NCBI GenBank assembly: GCA_000403255.2
Contig: KE159592.1
Span: 500,737-564,736 of the forward strand
Length of the DNA stretch: 64,000 nt
Direction: 5' to 3'
DNA from: Lachnospiraceae bacterium 3-1
Lineage (GTDB): Bacteria > Bacillota > Clostridia > Lachnospirales > Lachnospiraceae
The notes below the pieces were generated by a model. The model saw only the letters and a list, made by a program, of their open reading frames with translations. It was not told the origin of the DNA and ran no database searches. Shown piece after piece: positions 20,316 through 28,896 of this stretch. How positions within the stretch are numbered: the first letter of the stretch is position 1; each line of letters opens with the position of its first letter. Made by a program: the position numbers and the translations under genes.

Positions 20316-20843
20316 ATGAAACATTTAAAACACTACGCAATAATCGGAATAATCTTTGTCCTAATTGCAGGAACGCTTGCTCATTTTCTATTTGATTGGA
20401 CTGGAAACAATCCTATTGTTGGAGTTTTCACGCCAATTAACGAGTCTATATGGGAGCACATGAAATTATTATTTTTCCCAATGTTATTATACTCATTTAT
20501 AATGATTTTAAAATTCCATCAAAAATATTTATGTATTACTCCTTCTTTTTGTTTTGGAATTTTAGTGGGTACATTTTTCATCCCGCTTCTTTACTATTCT
20601 TATACATTTTTTCTTAGAAAGAATATTTTTATTTTGGACATCAGTACATTCATTCTAAGCGTTTTTATCGCTTTTTGGATTTCTTACAGCTATACATTAT
20701 CCTGTAAGCTAGCATCATACACACCTTTACTCTGTATTATGGTATGTATTCTTTTTGTTTGCTTTTTAATATTCACATTCCATCCTCCAGACGCTATGAT
20801 TTTTCAAGATCCAACAGACTTGCCAGCTCTGTATCTCACATAA
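20316..20843 (+). CDS. DUF6512-type membrane protein (element cargo)
   Basis: A 175-aa hydrophobic protein with about five to six TM segments. It contains GTLAHFLFDWTGNNPIVGVF, TPINESIWEHMKLLFFP and a C-terminal FTFHPP, which I recognise as the DUF6512 family. The function is unknown. GAGGT precedes the ATG at 20316; an ATG at 20280 in the same frame lacks a ribosome site. It is the only non-recombination gene of the inserted element. Confidence 0.82.
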   Translation: MKHLKHYAIIGIIFVLIAGTLAHFLFDWTGNNPIVGVFTPINESIWEHMKLLFFPMLLYSFIMILKFHQKYLCITPSFCFGILVGTFFIPLLYYSYTFFLRKNIFILDISTFILSVFIAFWISYSYTLSCKLASYTPLLCIMVCILFVCFLIFTFHPPDAMIFQDPTDLPALYLT

Positions 20844-20926
20844 AAATTTAGTCTATTTTTAACAAAACCCCTTCATATATCCCCACTGGTATGTCTTTAT
20901 TGAATAGAAGTATGTAGAATAGACTA

Positions 20927-21037
20927 TTTAAACTGGACTGGGTAATTATGTCCATTGTAATTTTATGTATTCTGGCCTGGGGCTTATACAGCTTGATCAA
21001 CGGTCTGGAAAAATGCTACCTGAGGCGTCTAAGCTGA
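20927..21037 (+). pseudogene. ABC importer permease, 3' part of the split gene
   Basis: Reads FKLDWVIMSIVILCILAWGL then a short basic tail ending RRLS and a stop at 21035-21037. This is the last helix and cytoplasmic tail expected for SsuC/ThiX-type permeases. It has no start of its own and is in frame with the 5' part when the element is removed. The operon's terminator follows directly. Confidence 0.88.
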
Positions 21038-21048
21038 AACATTCTAAT

Positions 21049-21092
21049 AAGGAAGGGGCTATTACAAAATAACCAACCCCTTCCTTTTCCCA
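21049..21092 (+). terminator. Terminator of the split ABC importer operon
   Basis: AAGGAAGGGG (21049-21058) pairs with CCCCTTCCTT (21077-21086), followed by TTCC. It lies 11 bp after the restored permease stop, which supports the reconstruction. Confidence 0.75.
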
Positions 21093-21229
21093 CAACGAAC
21101 AATTTATCTTTCCATACACAAAAAATTTGCAATTTCTGTATTATTTTCATATAGGAATTTCCTCTGTATTCGGTTACAATATATTTAGTAAATGAAAAAA
21201 CTACTAAAATAAGAAAGAGGTAAAGCATA

Positions 21230-21850
21230 ATGAAAAATTGGAAATTTTTTGTATCACTTTTCAGTATGATACTAATGTTCAGTCTGCTGGCTTCAGGCTG
21301 CTCCAAGAACAATCATGCAAATGAGCCATCCGCTCCCACTGACGAAAAGGAAACGGATGAAGCATCCACCACAGGAACAGCCAGTGAACTAGGCAGTCTG
21401 CAATCTTTCTCTGCTACTACTTTGGATGGCAGCGCTTTCACAGAGGAGGATCTTGCTGCAAAGGATATCACAATTATCAACTTTTGGGCCTTAACCTGCG
21501 GTCCCTGTATTGTAGAAATGCCTGTTCTTGCCGACTTTGCCAAATCCCTGCCAGATACGGTACAAGTGATAACCGTCTGTCTGGATGGAACAGGGAATGA
21601 AGAAATCGCACAAAGCCTCTTAGAAGAAGCAGGCTATGAAGGTATTACGTTACTCTCTGGCAGCGGAGATTTCGAAAATGTCATCTATAATATCCAATAC
21701 ACACCTACTACTGTTCTGGTGGATAGCCAGGGCAACTTTGTGGGAAATGCCATCATTGGCGGACAAAAAGATTTGTCTGGAACATTCCTTTCAGCAGTCA
21801 ATACTGCTTTGAAAAACAGTGGAAAGGCGGAAATCAGCCTTGAAGAATAA
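21230..21850 (+). CDS. TlpA-like thioredoxin-fold lipoprotein
   Basis: A 206-aa lipoprotein anchored outside the membrane. The lipobox is LLASGC (Cys24). A linker follows, then a thioredoxin fold with active site TCGPC in NFWALTCGPCIVEMP and the cis-Pro region YTPTTVLVD. It probably reduces or isomerises disulfides in exported proteins. AAGAGGT precedes the ATG. It overlaps the next small gene, and the three genes form a redox unit. Confidence 0.92.
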   Translation: MKNWKFFVSLFSMILMFSLLASGCSKNNHANEPSAPTDEKETDEASTTGTASELGSLQSFSATTLDGSAFTEEDLAAKDITIINFWALTCGPCIVEMPVLADFAKSLPDTVQVITVCLDGTGNEEIAQSLLEEAGYEGITLLSGSGDFENVIYNIQYTPTTVLVDSQGNFVGNAIIGGQKDLSGTFLSAVNTALKNSGKAEISLEE

Positions 21851-21986
21851 ATCTATTACAATTGCAAGAATCAGCCTATTGACCGTAGCTGTGGCATTTA
21901 TCACAATAGGACTACTGAAACAGGAACATTTAGAAGTGATACATAAGGCGGTGAAAATATGTCTAGAATGCATCGGAATCGGGTAA
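21840..21986 (+). CDS. Small CXXC membrane protein (CD1871A-like)
   Basis: A 48-aa frame starting at TTG within the end of the TlpA gene and ending ...VKICLECIGIG. It has one TM segment (ISLLTVAVAFITIGLL) and a C-terminal CLEC. Small proteins of this form commonly sit between tlpA-like and 4Fe-4S genes in clostridia. AAAGGCGG lies 8-10 bp before the TTG. It overlaps the next gene by 28 bp. The start codon is my choice; the reading frame is well supported by the motif. Confidence 0.8.
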   Translation: MKNKSITIARISLLTVAVAFITIGLLKQEHLEVIHKAVKICLECIGIG

Positions 21987-22867
21987 CAAAAAAATTTCAC
22001 AAAAACCCCCTATCTTTTCAACGGATGGTACAGGTAACTTCTGCTGTTCTGCTCAATGGCTACATAATTGGATTTCAAAAAGGAAAGATTTTCACAGGCA
22101 ATACAAAAGCAGTTTGTGTCCCTGTACTCAACTGTTATTCCTGTCCAGGAGCGTTGGGCGCCTGTCCAATTGGCTCTCTCCAGGCATCCCTAGGCGGCAT
22201 CAAGCATCATTTTCCCTTTTACGTACTGGGCCTTCTCATGTTGTTTGGCGTTACCCTTGGCCGGGTAGTGTGTGGTCTGTTATGTCCGTTTGGACTGATC
22301 CAAGATCTACTCTACAAAATTCCTGTTCCCAAACTTACCGTACCAAAGAAAATTGACCAACCAGCCCGGTATCTAAAATACGGAATTCTGCTGGTCATGG
22401 TAATTCTGCTCCCTGCTTTTGCCATTACAGAAACCGGCGTGACAGATCCCTATTTTTGCAAATACATCTGCCCTGCCGGAACCCTTGGCGGAGGCATTCC
22501 TCTGATGATTGCAGACCCAGCTCTACGAAAATTGGCAGGAATACTGGCAGGCTGGAAAATCCTTGTTTTGGCAATCGTTGTGATAACATCTATGTTCCTC
22601 TCACGTCCATTTTGCCGATATCTGTGTCCATTAGGCGCATTCTACTCTCTGTTTCACAGATTTAGTTTTTTTCAAATGCACCTGGATAAACATAAGTGCA
22701 TCAACTGTAAGAAATGTGAACGCTCCTGTCCCATGGCTGTAGAAATCACAAAGAACTTAAGCAGCCCAGAGTGTATTCACTGTGGAAAATGTAAATCTGT
22801 CTGCCCCACAGAAGCAATTTCCTCTGGATTTTGTACCAATGCAGCTACGGATAAAGCAGAAACATAA
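21959..22867 (+). CDS. Membrane-bound 4Fe-4S polyferredoxin (NapH/CcoG-like)
   Basis: A 302-aa membrane protein with about five TM segments, several CP motifs (CYSCPGALGACPIG, CGLLCPFG, CKYICPAGT, CRYLCPLG) and two C-terminal ferredoxin clusters (CINCKKCERSCP and CIHCGKCKSVCP). Such proteins pass electrons across the membrane. With TlpA and the small CXXC protein the likely job is feeding reductant to extracytoplasmic thiols. GGCGGTG precedes the ATG. Function is inferred from context. Confidence 0.9.
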   Translation: MSRMHRNRVTKKFHKNPLSFQRMVQVTSAVLLNGYIIGFQKGKIFTGNTKAVCVPVLNCYSCPGALGACPIGSLQASLGGIKHHFPFYVLGLLMLFGVTLGRVVCGLLCPFGLIQDLLYKIPVPKLTVPKKIDQPARYLKYGILLVMVILLPAFAITETGVTDPYFCKYICPAGTLGGGIPLMIADPALRKLAGILAGWKILVLAIVVITSMFLSRPFCRYLCPLGAFYSLFHRFSFFQMHLDKHKCINCKKCERSCPMAVEITKNLSSPECIHCGKCKSVCPTEAISSGFCTNAATDKAET

Positions 22868-22912
22868 AAGCATCCATTATTTTGAACAAAAGCGTCTGAT
22901 ACCCACGCCATA

Positions 22913-23119
22913 CTATTTTTTCAAGCATTGCAAAATCGGTTCAATATACTTTTTGTCTGAAATGTCATAAGAAGAAGAGATCATTTTTACCATCACCTTC
23001 TCCTCTTCTGTTTTATCTTTTTTGGCTTTGAGGGCTTTTAAAAACATTTTCATCATCAGTTTAGAGGCAGCAGACATTTTTTCATAATTATATCCATTCC
23101 TTTCGCTTTGCTCAGGCAC
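22913..23119 (-). CDS. Small hypothetical protein, possible frameshifted start
   Basis: Up to 68 aa, starting at GTG 23119 or ATG 23077. It is Met/Lys-rich (AASKLMMKMFLKALKAKKDK) and not recognised. A much better ribosome site (AAGGAGG) lies further upstream before an ATG in another frame that stops after 12 codons, next to the start of this frame. That suggests a frameshift near 23120 or a short leader peptide. The promoter region upstream has an 8-bp inverted repeat. Confidence 0.4.
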   Translation of the reverse strand: MPEQSERNGYNYEKMSAASKLMMKMFLKALKAKKDKTEEEKVMVKMISSSYDISDKKYIEPILQCLKK

Positions 23120-23163
23120 AAAACGTTATGAAAATTGTCCTTTTTTCCATAATAATCCTCCTT

Positions 23164-23225
23164 GGTAGTACAATATACTGTTTTTATTTTATATAATAGT
23201 GCATTGTACTGTATTGAAAGTCAAT
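23164..23225 (-). promoter_or_regulatory. Possible promoter with inverted repeat upstream of the small gene
   Basis: Minus strand: TTGACT, about 20 bp, then TATTAT/TATAAA-like boxes. The 8-bp arms AGTACAAT and ATTGTACT bracket the -10 region. A regulator such as the neighbouring TetR could bind, but nothing shows it. Confidence 0.4.
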
Positions 23226-23322
23226 CGTGAAAATATACAAAAAATTTTTCTATTTTTAGTAGATTTCACAAATAGCCTTGTTTTGGTGAGTTTTTTACTG
23301 TTTTGTGCTATAATTAGATAAA

Positions 23323-23482
23323 TATTACTCCGGCGGTTAAATATCGCAGTAGATTGCACAGAACAAATCTTCATATGCAAGGCGGAAGATTGAGCTGTAG
23401 CAAGCTACAGCGATTGATGACAACGCGGCAGATGGAGATTTGGGCAAGCAAAATGTTGTGATATTTAACCGCCGGAGTAATA
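23323..23482. repeat. TA-flanked palindromic element, copy 2 (complete, in tetR leader)
   Basis: Same ends as the other copies and TA on both sides. The central hairpin is GCTGTAGC-AA-GCTACAGC, differing from copy 1 on both arms so that pairing is kept. It lies between a TATAAT box (23309-23314) and the tetR ribosome site, so it is probably transcribed as a 5' leader hairpin. Confidence 0.92.
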
Positions 23483-23517
23483 TCTATGAATGAAAGCAAA
23501 TAAGGAGTTTTTACTAG

Positions 23518-24162
23518 ATGCAAAGAAAAGAACAAATTCTTATGACTGCTGTTCGTTTATTCAATGATAAAGGGTACGCAAATGTGTCTTTAAGAGAAAT
23601 TGCGAAAGAAGCAGGAACAACGATTGGTAATTTGACTTATCATTTTCCGAAAAAAGAAGATTTGGTTTTAAATCTTCTTGATACGCTGCAAACAAAATTT
23701 ATCTTAGATGTTCCATATGATAAACATCGGGCAGAATTATTATCACATTTATTAAATTCTTTTTTAACAGCAGAAGAAAATGAAAAAGAACATCCATTTT
23801 ACTATAAAAATATTTATGAGTTGACTATGGGTTCAGAGACTTTGGCAAATCGGAATAAAGAATTTCAAAAAAATTTATATGATTACTATATGCAAATATT
23901 CACAACATTAAGAGAAGACGGAGTATTAAAAAAAACAGTCAGGAATTGCGATATCGCTGCTATGGTATATATTATCGTGCTGTCAACTGCAACATGGCTG
24001 CAAGGTAATGCCCCTTACCAGAACGAATTGCTACCAAATTTTTCAGTTTCACAAACCCTAAGCCATATGGTATATGGGAACATCAGCGAAGATTACCAAG
24101 AAGAATTTAGAAAATTACGAAAAGAAAAGAAACTTGATATGGAAGAAAACGGCATACCGTAA
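23518..24162 (+). CDS. TetR/AcrR-family transcriptional regulator
   Basis: A 214-aa repressor. The N-terminal HTH reads ANVSLREIAKEAGTTIGNLT followed by YHFPKKEDLV, the typical TetR signature; the C-terminal ligand domain is variable. AAGGAG precedes the ATG. Convergent with an MFS transporter gene; the two share a hairpin between them. It probably controls that transporter, whose promoter carries a strong dyad, but this is inference. Confidence 0.9.
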   Translation: MQRKEQILMTAVRLFNDKGYANVSLREIAKEAGTTIGNLTYHFPKKEDLVLNLLDTLQTKFILDVPYDKHRAELLSHLLNSFLTAEENEKEHPFYYKNIYELTMGSETLANRNKEFQKNLYDYYMQIFTTLREDGVLKKTVRNCDIAAMVYIIVLSTATWLQGNAPYQNELLPNFSVSQTLSHMVYGNISEDYQEEFRKLRKEKKLDMEENGIP

Positions 24163-24179
24163 GATGGCTTGCCGTTTTC
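24145..24179. terminator. Shared bidirectional terminator between tetR and MFS gene
   Basis: GAAAACGGCA (24145-24154) pairs with TGCCGTTTTC (24170-24179). It overlaps the tetR stop and lies 10 bp after the MFS stop on the other strand. Confidence 0.65.
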
Positions 24180-24188
24180 TAAATTTCC

Positions 24189-25430
24189 TTACGAAAACCT
24201 TTGAAAAATATTTTTTGCATTAATGGCAATTAGAATAGATACAACACCTGAAAATAAAACAACAGCATATTCACACCCTTTGCAAATTTCAAACAGGATG
24301 CCATAGAATGCGTTGCCCAGTGGCTGTGCGCACATAGAAAAGGTAAGAACAACTGCAATCACCTTTCCAATTAAATTTTGCGGAGTTTCCGTTTGGATAA
24401 AGGACATCATCTGTACGGCAAAAAGTGTTGAAAAGACCATAATGGCAAAGCAGCATACCGTTATAACGATATAATTTATGATTGCAGACGAAAACAGTAT
24501 CAATGAAGCGCTAATCGGAAACACACATACTGCACAAGCAATTACAAGATTGCCCGATTTATGAATCACCAGCTTGTTTGCAAAAATACCTGCCCCGATA
24601 CCTCCTGCCAATCCACCTGCCGCCAATGCTCCCTCTGCAAAGCCATACAATCTGTTTGCATGTGATGGTTCTAAATTCAATACCTCTGTTATCAAATATG
24701 GAAGTGCAACAATAATCATTGCAGAAAGGAACAGATTAATTCCACAGACTACAAGAACGGCCTTTCCAATCACAGGCTTCTCCTTTCGGATAAAGCGGAT
24801 ACTTTCTGCAAAATCAGTCCTGGCTGTCTTCCACATCCCACCACTTAACTCTTGTTTCTGGAAGGGTATTTGAATGAAAATTTCCATAACCGCTGATATG
24901 ATAAAGCATACCATACAAACCAGCAAGATAGACTTTAACCCATATGCACTGTATAAGACGCCTCCAAGCACAGGACCTATCAAGGACGCAAATGAACTAA
25001 TTGTATTGATAATAGAATTTGCCGCCATAAAATTATCCTGATGAATCAGTGCAGGAATACTTGCCTGTACAGATGGCTGATATGCTCCCGCAATCCCATA
25101 TAGCAGCATCAAGGTAACTGTCACAAGAAGAATAAGATTTACTTCATTCATCAACAGGGAAAAGGCTAAGATCACTGACGCAGTAAAAAAATCCAATATT
25201 ACCATAATATTTCTTTTATTTACCCTGTCTGCAACAATACCGCCAATGGGCGACAGCAAAATAGCAGGAATAAAAGCACACGCTGTAACAGTTCCGTAAA
25301 GTGCAGATGATCCTGTCAAATTTAATAAATATAGCGGTAATGCAAACCTGATTGTTGCATTGCCAAACAAAGAGATAATCTGACCAATGACAACTAAAGT
25401 AAAATCCTTTGAAAATAGTTTTTGATTCAT
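24189..25430 (-). CDS. MFS transporter (drug-efflux type)
   Basis: A 413-aa inner-membrane protein with about 12 TM segments. The loop 2-3 motif appears as GGIVADRVNKRNIMV. This form resembles macrolide-efflux/enterobactin-exporter-type MFS proteins. The ATG at 25430 follows GGAGGTTG, so an upstream in-frame start is less likely. A strong promoter with a large overlapping dyad lies 200 bp upstream. Probably a regulated efflux pump; the substrate is unknown. Confidence 0.88.
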   Translation of the reverse strand: MNQKLFSKDFTLVVIGQIISLFGNATIRFALPLYLLNLTGSSALYGTVTACAFIPAILLSPIGGIVADRVNKRNIMVILDFFTASVILAFSLLMNEVNLILLVTVTLMLLYGIAGAYQPSVQASIPALIHQDNFMAANSIINTISSFASLIGPVLGGVLYSAYGLKSILLVCMVCFIISAVMEIFIQIPFQKQELSGGMWKTARTDFAESIRFIRKEKPVIGKAVLVVCGINLFLSAMIIVALPYLITEVLNLEPSHANRLYGFAEGALAAGGLAGGIGAGIFANKLVIHKSGNLVIACAVCVFPISASLILFSSAIINYIVITVCCFAIMVFSTLFAVQMMSFIQTETPQNLIGKVIAVVLTFSMCAQPLGNAFYGILFEICKGCEYAVVLFSGVVSILIAINAKNIFQRFS

Positions 25431-25630
25431 TCTTTCAACCTCCATTGTGTTAATCTGTATGCTTCTTCCATACAATTGACGTTCATGATATTTTTAAATA
25501 CCGCACGTTGGTATGTATTATAGTAAAATATATCTGCCCATTTTACAGGACAGAACTGTGTTTTCAAATTAAATTAACGGTTTCTTCTGGATGCTTATTC
25601 CTTGCCACGATTCCTTTCTTTCCCCCTTTT

Positions 25631-25676
25631 CATACCAACAGTATGTATCTTAACATACTATCGGTATGCTTGTCAA
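25631..25676 (-). promoter_or_regulatory. Promoter and large dyad operator of the MFS gene
   Basis: TTGACA (complement of 25671-25676), 18-bp spacer, TAAGAT (complement of 25647-25652). The -10 is the centre of a dyad: 16-bp arms at 25631-25646 and 25653-25668 match at 14 of 16 positions. Each arm itself contains CATACC and GTATG, giving a double-dyad operator. Confidence 0.8.
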
Positions 25677-25696
25677 GATATTGGCTTACACATTTA

Positions 25697-25745
25697 TATT
25701 ACTCCGGCGGTTAAATTTCGATGAATTTTAACCGCCGGAGTAATA
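25697..25745. repeat. TA-flanked palindromic element, copy 3 (49-bp minimal form)
   Basis: Only the two ends remain: TATTACTCCGGCGG...CCGCCGGAGTAATA with about 20 bp between. The join fits a deletion at a TTTA microhomology shared by the left and right inner parts of the full copies. Confidence 0.92.
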
Positions 25746-25913
25746 CTTTAATTAACTTTCAGCTTTTTTTCATAATTTCATAAACCAGCTTAACTTCATT
25801 CTGTAATTCAGAACTTCTCCTCCAAAAACTTTTCATTTACAAATTGGATTATATCGCTTCCGAACTCCATTTACCACCTCTATCCGGCTGTTGACTCATA
25901 TACTTCACTATCA

Positions 25914-26897
25914 TCATTTTCTTTTACATAGTAAATTGGTAATCATAGCAATGGCAGGGAACACGACACCTGCAACTACCCAAATCACCCAACTATATCC
26001 CCAATTATTTGTAGAAAAGCTATAACCCAAGTATAATGCAGTAGTAATTAACCAATATGCAACCGAGACAGTGGTTGTAATCGGCTGGTTTTTCTTTTTC
26101 TCTTTTGAATATTCACCCTCTTGTAAAAGTTTTTCATAGCTGGACCATACGATACCACTGGTGACAAAGAAAACTACGCCGATACCTACAATCGCAAAAG
26201 AAGCTGAAAGCATAATAATTAACAATAATTCATCTTCATCATTAAAAATTGCTCCTCCAAAAAGAGGAATTAATGCCATAATGCAAAGACTGGTTCCAAT
26301 TATATTATTTCGTGTGTATGTTGCGTTATATTGTGCTTTCCGCTCCATAACCATTCCACGAACACCATATTCTGTCTCAAATACTTCTTTTTCCAAATAT
26401 TCATATGCCTCTGTTTTCCTCCCACTTGAAATAAATATAGCAACCGCTATTGTGACAAAAATAAGTAAAATAATTATGCCAATTCCTCCAGCAACATTGT
26501 CCGCTAAGCCATATCCTGAGATATCGCTCATGGCTCCTAATATTAATAGACAGATCGGTGATAAAATACACAAAAAAGTTGCCAATGCAATGGATTTTGA
26601 TGTGGCGGCTTTTACAGAGAGAAAGGCATTTGCTTCTTCCATAGATACACGTCTTAGCGTAGACACATCATTAGAGGGAATCATATGTTCCACCTCTTCG
26701 ATTTCATCTTTCAACAAATAATCTGTGGTTACGCCAAATAAATCTGAAAGGCGAATTATTTTTTCAAGGTCTGGAACAGATTGTGCTCCTTCCCATTTTG
26801 AAACAGATTGTCTTGTAACGTCCATCTGTTCTGCTAATTCTTCTTGTGACCAACCTGCTTTTTTGCGAAGTTGCATTAGTTTGTCTGCAAAAATCAT
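25914..26897 (-). CDS. XRE-family regulator fused to a membrane domain
   Basis: A 327-aa protein. The N-terminal HTH_3 domain (residues about 5-60) contains WSQEELAEQMDVTRQSVSKWE. The C-terminal part has about six TM segments (from about residue 105). Such fusions occur in Firmicutes as membrane-tethered regulators. The ATG at 26897 is 8 bp from AGGAGG; an ATG two codons earlier is too close. A good promoter is visible upstream. Confidence 0.85.
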   Translation of the reverse strand: MIFADKLMQLRKKAGWSQEELAEQMDVTRQSVSKWEGAQSVPDLEKIIRLSDLFGVTTDYLLKDEIEEVEHMIPSNDVSTLRRVSMEEANAFLSVKAATSKSIALATFLCILSPICLLILGAMSDISGYGLADNVAGGIGIIILLIFVTIAVAIFISSGRKTEAYEYLEKEVFETEYGVRGMVMERKAQYNATYTRNNIIGTSLCIMALIPLFGGAIFNDEDELLLIIMLSASFAIVGIGVVFFVTSGIVWSSYEKLLQEGEYSKEKKKNQPITTTVSVAYWLITTALYLGYSFSTNNWGYSWVIWVVAGVVFPAIAMITNLLCKRK

Positions 26898-26920
26898 TAT
26901 CATATCCTCCTTGTGTGATT

Positions 26921-26949
26921 GTTATACATCGATTTTATCTTTTTTTCAA
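26921..26949 (-). promoter_or_regulatory. Promoter of the XRE membrane regulator
   Basis: TTGAAA (complement of 26944-26949), 17-bp spacer, TATAAC (complement of 26921-26926). Confidence 0.7.
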
Positions 26950-27108
26950 GTTGCTTACCACCAATCATCACCATTCAATGTGTCAACTGTTGGTTGCACC
27001 CACAGTTTTTATAGCAATTTCACTTGTTTGTAATCTATTTTGTGTATACTTCGTAATGAGTGGCGTTATCTGTCCCTCAACTTTATGCAAAATATATGTC
27101 ATAAAATT

Positions 27109-27750
27109 CTAATACATAACAAAATGCTTGTCTGAATAGCTCAGATGCTTTTTTGATAAGTTCTGCATGAATAATTCATATAAATTGTCCGATGCCAGAG
27201 AAAGGATTGTAAAAACATCTGTCGGTCTCCTGTCAAATGCAAGCGTTCCTGCATCAATGCGAGACAATAGTAATAACGCTTCTTTTAAATGCATGAGCCT
27301 GTTTATCTGACGTTCTATTTCCTTGATATTGGCGTGCATTTTACATGTCATAGAGGTATGCCCTTGTGGCGTTTCTGCGGCACAAGTATCCCCCAAATAT
27401 TCTTTCGCCGTCTGAACAGTTAAGAAAATAGACGTAATCGGCGTTTTAAGCTGATGGGCAATATTAGAAAGATTTTCAGCAAAATTATTCCGTGCTGTTA
27501 GGGCTTCTTCCCATGTCTGGTAAAGTTCCGTTATCGTTTTATATATTTCATCTTGCAATTTTGAAAATTCATCATCCGAAGATTCTAAAACCAATCCTTG
27601 AACGCCTGTATTTATTCTTTCCAAATATCCTGTCATTGTTTGGATGCGGGCATCCAATTTCCTATGCCAATACCAGAAAGAGAAAAGGAACCGTATGCCG
27701 CCTCCCAAAAAAACGAAAATGGCAATCCAAAGGGCTGTCGTGTCCGTAAT
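27109..27750 (-). pseudogene. Histidine kinase fragment (TM-HAMP-like and H-box only)
   Basis: The frame reads from a cut-off TM segment (ALWIAIFVFLGGGIRFLF) through a linker to the phosphoacceptor box NIAHQLKTPITSI (His conserved). It stops at 27109 before any ATP-binding motif (no N, G1 or G2 box). The 5' end is fused to a truncated DUF3795 gene. The family is the short-sensor BceS-type kinase. Not functional as a kinase. Confidence 0.82.
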
Positions 27751-27752
27751 CC

Positions 27753-27932
27753 CTAAAATTCCTTAATCAATGTTTCTTTCATCTCTTTGAACACTTCTAA
27801 ATTACCTTGTTTGATACACTCTGCTGCAATGCACGTTCCTCCAAAGGGATGCCCCTTTGTTTTCACGCAGCCACTGCAAGCATCTCTCCTATTACATTCG
27901 CCACAACATTCAGCCCCACAAATTGATAACAT
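27753..27932 (-). pseudogene. DUF3795-like cysteine-rich protein, C-terminally truncated
   Basis: 59 aa from an ATG with AAGGAGAG before it. Cysteine pattern CGAECCGECNRRDACSGC matches the N-terminus of DUF3795 proteins, which are usually well over 100 aa. The frame stops at the join with the histidine kinase fragment. Confidence 0.65.
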
Positions 27933-28244
27933 AAAACTCTCCTTTCCCTCTGCCAGTTTTTCTCTCCAGATTGCTGCACCCAAAGTCCTTGCCAAGCACT
28001 GTAAAATTAAAATAGCCGACGGATTCTCCTATCATTTCTTATCTATAACTAACCAGCATAAAATCAACTTCCAAACTTCATTTTAATTTATTTTACTATA
28101 TTCTATAAACAATATCCATTATAACTTTTTCATTCATCAAACCCAAAAACACCTACAAATGGTATTAAAAATAAGTTAGATTTTCTTTCCGAACTGTGGT
28201 AAAATGAAATTATTATTAATACTACAGTTTATGGAGGCAGTCCT
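27933..28244. other. Gene-free stretch
   Basis: AT-rich intergenic DNA. It probably contains the promoters of the two diverging genes; I see no repeat or RNA structure in it. Confidence 0.5.
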
Positions 28245-28847
28245 ATGAATTTTGATGTAAACAAATTAAAATGGATAAGAAAACCCGCAAATTACACGAT
28301 ATCCGATGATAAAATTGAGATCATAACAAACCCTCACACAGATTTATGGCAGAGAACATACTATCATTTCAGAAACGACAATGCACCTGTTTTGCAGATG
28401 GAAACAGATGAAAAATTCTTTTCCTTTACAGTAAAAACAGAATTTGAAAGTAAGCATAGATTCGACCAATGCGGCATTGTGATGTACCTCGACAGTGAGA
28501 ATTGGCTAAAAGGTTCCATAGAATACGAAAACGAAAAATTTCAGCACCTTGGAAGTGTTGTTACAAACAATGGCTATTCGGATTGGTCAACAACAGAAAT
28601 AAGCGCTTCTGTAACATCGATGTGGTATAGATTCAGCCGCAGGGAAGATGACTATTGTATTGAGTGTTCTGAAGATGGCGCTATTTTCAAGCAGATGCGT
28701 GTATGTCATATGTGGAATGGTAACGGAACGATCCAGTTTGGAATTTATGCATGCAGTCCCGAAGAATCATCTTTTCGGGCTACGTTTACCAACATGGAAA
28801 TAACGGAATGTAAATGGCTTGCCCACAACGGGCAACAGCCGGACTAA
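28245..28847 (+). CDS. DUF1349 family protein (concanavalin-like fold)
   Basis: A 200-aa soluble protein with the DUF1349 pattern FRNDNAPVLQMETDEKFFSF, then DQCGIVMYLDSENWLKGSIEYE and FGIYACSPEESSFRATFTN near the end. The family includes yeast YKL133/REE1-like proteins and bacterial members of unclear role, possibly carbohydrate-binding. GGAGG precedes the ATG. Followed 49 bp later by the next gene on the same strand. Confidence 0.88.
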   Translation: MNFDVNKLKWIRKPANYTISDDKIEIITNPHTDLWQRTYYHFRNDNAPVLQMETDEKFFSFTVKTEFESKHRFDQCGIVMYLDSENWLKGSIEYENEKFQHLGSVVTNNGYSDWSTTEISASVTSMWYRFSRREDDYCIECSEDGAIFKQMRVCHMWNGNGTIQFGIYACSPEESSFRATFTNMEITECKWLAHNGQQPD

Positions 28848-28896
28848 GAATGCCAAATTCTAAGTCATTTCCCATATCTGCAAGGAGGATTGTCTT

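Larger units (their letters stand above)
18161..20934. mobile_element. Serine-recombinase mini element inserted in the permease gene
   Basis: Bounded by direct repeats TTTAAACT at 18161-18168 and 20927-20934. Just inside are inverted ends ATTCTACATACTTCTATT (18169-18186) and its exact complement at 20903-20920. It carries a large serine recombinase, a multi-hairpin repeat, a small SHOCT-like ORF and one outward membrane-protein gene. The inside is clearly AT-richer than the flanks. The disrupted host gene can be rebuilt exactly, so the insertion is recent or conserved. Confidence 0.9.
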
